Below, piece after piece: positions 57,725-64,000 of a stretch of 64,000 nt of DNA (position 1 is its first letter; every line of letters starts with the position of its first letter). The DNA is taken from NCBI GenBank assembly GCA_027257055.1, contig JAPVLO010000123.1, forward strand, positions 3,534,001-3,598,000, written 5' to 3'. A program made the translations under genes and the position numbers. The notes below the pieces were generated by a model. The model was not told where the DNA came from, did not search any database, and saw nothing but the letters and a program-made list of their open reading frames with translations. The stretch is from Cephalopachus bancanus (Eukaryota > Chordata > Mammalia > Primates > Tarsiidae).

Positions 57725-57855
57725 GAGCCTCTGCCCCTTACCAGCTATGTGACCCCAGGTGGGGCACTTCACCTCTCTGGTTCTTGATTTTCTCATAGAG
57801 ATATTAATAGCACCTGCCTTATAGGTCTGTTGAAGAGGGGATGTTCTTATAACAG
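57725..57855 (+). repeat. MIR SINE fragment, sense
   Basis: CCAGCTATGTGACCCCAGGT, CACTTCACCTCTCTGGTTC, AATAGCACCTGCCTTATAGG. Confidence 0.8.
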
Positions 57856-58629
57856 TGTTTACACACAGGTATCCATATTTGTTAGTGGCTATGTATATGA
57901 TCATCATCATTCTGAGAAGGATGCATTTTAGAACAGGACATAGTGGTTGTTATTTCATTTTAGTATTTGAAAATGCTATTAGATGATGTTCATTTGAATC
58001 TTTATGTTATCACAGTTTTAAATATTTTCATTTTCAGTATGTTATGTCATTTTACATTGGCAACATGTCAGAAGCTGGTGTAATATGTCAAAAGGGATTT
58101 AATTCATTGGCTGTGTGTCATAAATGTGACACAATACTGAGAATTAGACCAGTAGCACCTGGTTTTAACACATACTGGGCATTCCAGCATGTTTTCGTTG
58201 GAGTTAGGTGACATGCTAGCTGTTATATCTGCTGAATAATTTTCTAGAGAGTCTTGAAAGACACAAATGTTTTCAAATGTCTCCACCACAAAATGTCTCT
58301 GCAATGCTCTGTTATGCTGAGCCCTAAACTAGGCAAACGGAATGCTGCAGAATGAGTTCTACCAGAGCTCATGTGGATGGTAGATAATGGTTCACCTTTC
58401 TAAACAACCCTTTCATGCTCCTGGTCTCCTGATTTTCTGAACAAATGGAAGTAAAATCAAATGAATTAAGGAACATGAGAAATGCTTTACCCTAGACTGT
58501 GTAATCTGTATATTTGGTTATTATTTTGTAAATATTACTTTTTATCTGGAGAAAATAATGGAAATAGATAGTCTAATTTAGATAAATTATTTTGATAAGG
58601 ACAAAAGACAAAGTTTATATTTTCTTTTC
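57856..58629. other. Intergenic sequence, nothing recognised
   Basis: AT-rich, no gene. Confidence 0.4.
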
Positions 58630-59825
<1,196 letters not shown>

Positions 59826-59829
59826 TATC

Positions 59830-59975
59830 CAAACATTATTTCTTGAGTGTCTGCTATGCATTACACCCTTTATGTGCATTCTTGTGTAATCCTTGCAGCA
59901 ACACTGTAAGGTAGATATTGTCCTCATTTTATAGACAAGGACATTGAATGCAGCAAAGACAATTTTATGTATTAT
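59830..59975 (-). repeat. MIR SINE fragment
   Basis: TTCTTGAGTGTCTGCTATGC, ACACTGTAAGGTAGATATTG, TTTTATAGACAAGGACATTG. Confidence 0.75.
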
Positions 59976-59999
59976 ACAAGTCCTGTTTTGTTATCTTCT

Positions 60000-60355
60000 C
60001 TTTGACACACAAGATGACTGCATTCCCCAATGCCCTTTGGGTTATCTTGGGGTCACATGACCAGTTCCAACCAGTAGTAAATGAAATAGCATGCTCCCCT
60101 TCCAGACTGAGCATGGAAGTGGGTGTGAGTGTTCCACACTCTCTTCCCCTGTTATGAGTTGAGTTGACATTGCCACCAAAGAGAGGTAGCCTGGAATGTG
60201 GAGTCATCACACGGTGGACAGCCACCCTAGTGAATCATCCTATTCACAATGGACTTATGTGAGTTGAATAAACCTGTATTTTATACAACCACTGCTATTT
60301 TGAGGATCATTTATTACTAAAGCAAAACCCAGCCTTCCTGACTAATACATTGAGT
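60000..60355 (+). mobile_element. Possible MaLR/MLT-class LTR remnant
   Basis: AAATGAAATAGCATGCTCCC, TTGAATAAACCTGTATTTT (AATAAA), TTCCTGACTAATACAT resemble the 3' half of an old LTR. Low confidence in family. Confidence 0.45.
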
Positions 60356-60551
60356 CCTAGATGGAACAAGTGAACTGGTCATGATTTCATAGATGCTGAT
60401 CTGGACTTCACACTCAGATCTATAACTATAAAACCTCCTTTATCCTTTATACTATTAACTCTTTAGTTAGGACATAGATGTGGCTGAAGTCCACAATGCA
60501 TCATTAGAGTCCCTAGAGTACGGGACATTACTCTGTAATTTTCTTTTTCTT

Positions 60552-61104
60552 TTAAAGTTGGGGGGATACAAGTGGTTTAGGTACAGGTGAAGTTTTGGCC
60601 TCCCACTGGACCTCACTTTGTCTGGATTAGGATCAGGTCTCCTTATTGATGTTATGTGCCCTCCTCTCCCCTGGTAGTGTCCTTCTACTGCCAATTCCTT
60701 TTTTGTAGTATTATGATAGGTGTTCAGGGTCCACTTATGAGTGAGAACATTTGGTGCTCAGATCTTTGTTTCTGTGATAGAACCCTGAGTATGATAGGCT
60801 CAAAATCCATCCAAGTTGCTGCAGAGTCCATAATTTTTGTCTTTCTTTATAGCTGCATAATATTCTATCATGTATATGTACCACGTTTTTTAAAAATTCA
60901 GTCCAGTTTCAATGGGCAGCATGGTTGGTTCCATGTTTCTGCTATTGTGAGTAGTGCTGCAATAAACATGTGTGTGCAGGTATTTTTTTTGTAGAATAAT
61001 TTGAGTTCCTTCGAGTATATTCCTAGAAGAGGAATTGCTGGATTGTATGGAAGTTCAATTTCTAGTTCCTTTAAAAATCGTCACACTGTTTTCCATAGGG
61101 GTAG
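60552..61104 (-). mobile_element. 5'-truncated L1 (about 550 bp), antisense, with 18-bp TSD
   Basis: 3' end of an L1 of the same type as 52,855-56,640 (shared GTAGTATTATGATAGG, CACTTATGAGTGAGAACAT, GCTGCATAATATTC). Flanked by TGTAATTTTCTTTTTCTT (60534-60551) and TGTAATTTTCTTTGTCTT (61105-61122), one mismatch. Confidence 0.92.
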
Positions 61105-61122
61105 TGTAATTTTCTTTGTCTT

Positions 61123-62465
61123 CTTATTCTTCACCAACCTGCAAGTGATGGTCAGAGAAGCACATTGTTGGCTGGATTAATGGATGTTCACATGACATTT
61201 ATCTTCCCAACCCCCTTTTAAATAAACTAGGTATGAGTGATTTGGGAAACAAAAGTGCTGCCTTCTTACAGGACAGTGACCAGATGACCACACTTCTTTT
61301 CCAAAGAGTAGATGATTTGATTCAAGCCACCCATCCACAGTCACAGGTCAGATCCATCTTATGGCCAGGGAGTTCACCCAATGGCTGAGTGGAATAAAGA
61401 AAGAGTCAGGGAAATCACATGTAAGATTCATGTGGCCCGAGCTTATACAATTATTAATTCCTCTAGAGTTTCTAACAACTCCAAAAAAAAAAGGTATCAT
61501 TATGTGGTAGGACCAGAAAGAGCAGTGCAGCCCAGAATGTGTTATATCAAGTTTGTATTTGGTTATTCACAAAGATCTGATGATGTATTGTGAGCATCAT
61601 TCACTGGTTGTTTTTGATGTTTCCAGTTGTTGAAAAAGAAAAACCTATAAAGTAAATGTTTTGCCCTGCAGGAGCTAACCATTTTGATGGCGAGTCAAGC
61701 AAGTGAACAATTATGACATACTAACTGACACTACACTTAATTATGACACAGTAATTGATACTACACATAATAGTACGCTTCACAGAGACAAGCTTGGAGT
61801 GCTATGGGATTGCAGAAGCAGGCCTTCTGACTCAGCTGAGCTGCGAGTGGGAGAGTCAGGAAGGACTTCCCACAAAAGCAGCCCTTGGTCAGTGTCTTCA
61901 AGCCCAACTAGCCAAGAGCTGCATATGAAATGATAAAGTTGGTGTCATTCTGATCTCAAGTTTCTCTATTTACCCTTGGAGCCTTGAACCCACAAAGTCC
62001 AATGGGTATGTCCCAGGAGTTCTGTAAAACTCCTGAAATTGGACCCAGAATTTTGTGTGCAGGAAGTTTTTTTGGTCATACTTTCACCAGATTCTAAAAG
62101 GTTTCCATGACCTCCAAAAATAACTCCAGAGGACACAGCAGTTCTTTGGGAAGTCTAGCTGCTTTGTGGTTGAGAAATCTGCTTACCTGCTGAGATACAA
62201 TTGTGAAGATGAACTCAAGAGGATAATTTCACTCCAAAGAGTTTTCTCCAATATTATTACACTTGGGACTTAATAAGACAAAATGTCTTATAATCTCAAT
62301 GCCAAGGCATTGCTTGCCCACATTATATACACTTGAACATTCACTCACAACATTTCTAGACAATTCAAAAGATAGAGATAAACATATAATTAAAATTAAA
62401 GACTTTCTTCCACTCGTTACCTTTACCTCTAACTGCTTTCTTTCCCCAAAGGTAATCACTATTAG
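61123..62465. other. Intergenic sequence, nothing confidently recognised
   Basis: Unique or very old repeat-derived DNA; short ORFs only. Confidence 0.4.
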
Positions 62466-62469
62466 CTGG

Positions 62470-63340
62470 TTCTTATAAGTATTTTCAGGAAAAAAATAAG
62501 AATCACATGTCAATACCTAAGTGTTTTTATTTAATCTAAAGGGATCAAGTTATACACACCACTCTGAACCCTGTGTTTATTATCTGTGTCCCTGAATAAC
62601 TGGTACCTCTCCGAGATCATTCTGAGTCAAGTACATGCTAGTCTAGTTGACGCTTTGCCTGAGGTAGGCTTTCCTTGTTGGGTTGCACTGCCATGGGCGT
62701 GCCCAACATCCTGGTGTGATGTCCCTTCAGGTTGTTTCCAGATGTCCCTTTACAAACAGTGTGGCACTGCATATTCCTATCTACCTAGTTTAAGGTGCTT
62801 TTACATATATTTTCCTAGGTTAAATTCCTAGCATGGAATTGCTAGATTAAAGGACATGTGTATTTCTAATGGTGATTGATATTGCCAAATTGTCCTTCAA
62901 AATGGTTGAACCAACACATACTCACCCACAGTGGATGAGCATGCCCATTTTTGCACACAATTGGTATTATCAAACATTTTAATTTATGCAGACATGGTAG
63001 GTAAGAATCATTCTGTCATAGTTCCTTTAACCATTTTATGAAAGTTGCCTTTAATTGTGAATGAGGTTGGGCACCCTTTCATACATTGACTCACTGTGAT
63101 TTTTACTTCTGTAGATAAATTGCCTGTTCGTTTCCTTTGCCCATTTTTCCATTGGATGTATTTTTTTTCCAGCTGAGTTATATAAACCCTTTGTCAATTA
63201 AGAGAATGAGCCCTAATAATAAATATGTGCTGCAAATATTTTTTCTGGACTTAATCTTTGTCTTTTTGTTTACATTATTCTGAGCCATGTTAAGTTTTTA
63301 AATTGGCATGTATTTAAATTTATCAAAACCCAGGAAATTT
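62470..63340 (-). mobile_element. Old L1/HAL1 remnant, antisense
   Basis: TTAAATTCCTAGCATGGAAT, ATTGCCAAATTGTCCTTCAA, TTTCCTTTGCCCATTTTTCC, ACTTAATCTTTGTCTTTTTG are diverged antisense LINE-1 3'-region text. Confidence 0.65.
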
Positions 63341-63939
63341 ATTGAGAGTTGAACTAGATCTCATGAACCCTTCATGTTTAAAGATGACCCTGTAAATACT
63401 AACAACCTCAAAACCCCAAAGAGTTAACATCCAGGGTGGATTTTTGCTGACTTTGTGGGTAAGTGAAGTCCACCTCTGTTGTCTGGACCTTTCCAATTAT
63501 TCTTTCATCCATCCTAGATGACATTCTGTATTGTAGCAATTAAACTGTTGACGCAGCAATCAAGATGATTTTTCATCTTTATTATTATTATAGAAATCCT
63601 ATGATTCACTATAGTGATTGAATTTTTAAAATGCTTTTTCTGAAACCATGCCTGGTGCTAAAAAATGTACTGGATGTATCTTGGATATTTGGGGTAAAAA
63701 TAAAGTGATTGAGGAAGAAATGGAGCTCCCTAGGAGGCTCAGAAAACTCTAGGACACGCAAAGCTGTGTTCAGAGGGAGGAGGAGAAAATAAGAACAAAG
63801 ACTTATGAGATTACTTTGAGATTGCTTTAAATAATTTATGATATAGTTTTAAACTTTTTGTAAAACATGGATTATTGTACTTGTAAGCTTTCATAGCTAT
63901 AAATCTTAAACTATCAAGGAGAATCCATCATCTAAATTA

Positions 63940-64000
63940 CAGAGCTTCTCCAAACCTTGATGTGCATATGAATCACCTGGGGATCTTGTTAAAATGCAAA
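63940..64000 (+). mobile_element. hAT-Charlie MITE (MER5/MER20-like), cut by window end
   Basis: CAGAGCTTCTCCAAACCTTG followed by GTGCATATGAATCACCTGGG and CTTGTTAAAATGCAAA, the start of a common hAT MITE. Confidence 0.75.

Overview
This is a primate genomic window with one partial protein-coding gene, one long non-coding RNA gene and about 50 kb of intergenic DNA dominated by transposable elements. The primate call rests on many dimeric 7SL-derived Alu SINEs. The younger Alus do not have the anthropoid consensus or the lemur/loris type. They end in a CTCCAACTC tail, carry a one-base deletion in the left arm (GGCTCAGCCTG), and have a right arm reading CAGCAGG...GCGGTGGCC. I infer a tarsier (Carlito/Tarsius); this is a judgement from the sequence and was not tested by a search.

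Region 1 (1-4,200) is a CpG-island-rich block. The minus strand carries the 5' half of IRX5: coding exon 1 (1242-1490), intron 1 (207-1241) and the start of exon 2 (1-206, running off the left edge inside the homeodomain). Head to head with it, a promoter with three CCAAT boxes and a tandem GC-box array (about 3,410-3,670) reads rightward into CRNDE.

Region 2 (about 3,700-13,940) is the CRNDE lncRNA locus on the plus strand. I anchored it on three exons. Two match remembered human CRNDE sequence well: 7431-7552, and the terminal exon 13663 to about 13,938, with tandem AATAAA signals. The third (about 9095-9160) matches less closely. The roughly 10 kb span agrees with the human gene. The introns hold a perfect 26-bp inverted repeat (6612-6687) and a direct duplication of about 110 bp (7775-7888 / 8601-8713).

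Region 3 (13,940-64,000) has no supportable protein-coding gene. It holds antisense L1 remnants, about 18 Alu copies (several with clear target-site duplications), MLT1/MST-type LTRs, a MER2 (Tigger-type) element, hAT-Charlie MITE copies, MIRs and large purine/pyrimidine microsatellites. The most notable non-repeat stretch is 37,380-39,060. It contains a candidate non-coding exon (37439-37668) followed by about 1.1 kb of repeat-free sequence with several TAATTA-type homeodomain cores, a candidate long-range regulatory element of the IRX3/5/6 domain.

No new protein system was found. The most useful observations are the IRX5/CRNDE divergent architecture with its recovered exons, the intronic inverted repeat, and a two-tier Alu subfamily succession visible within this one window.
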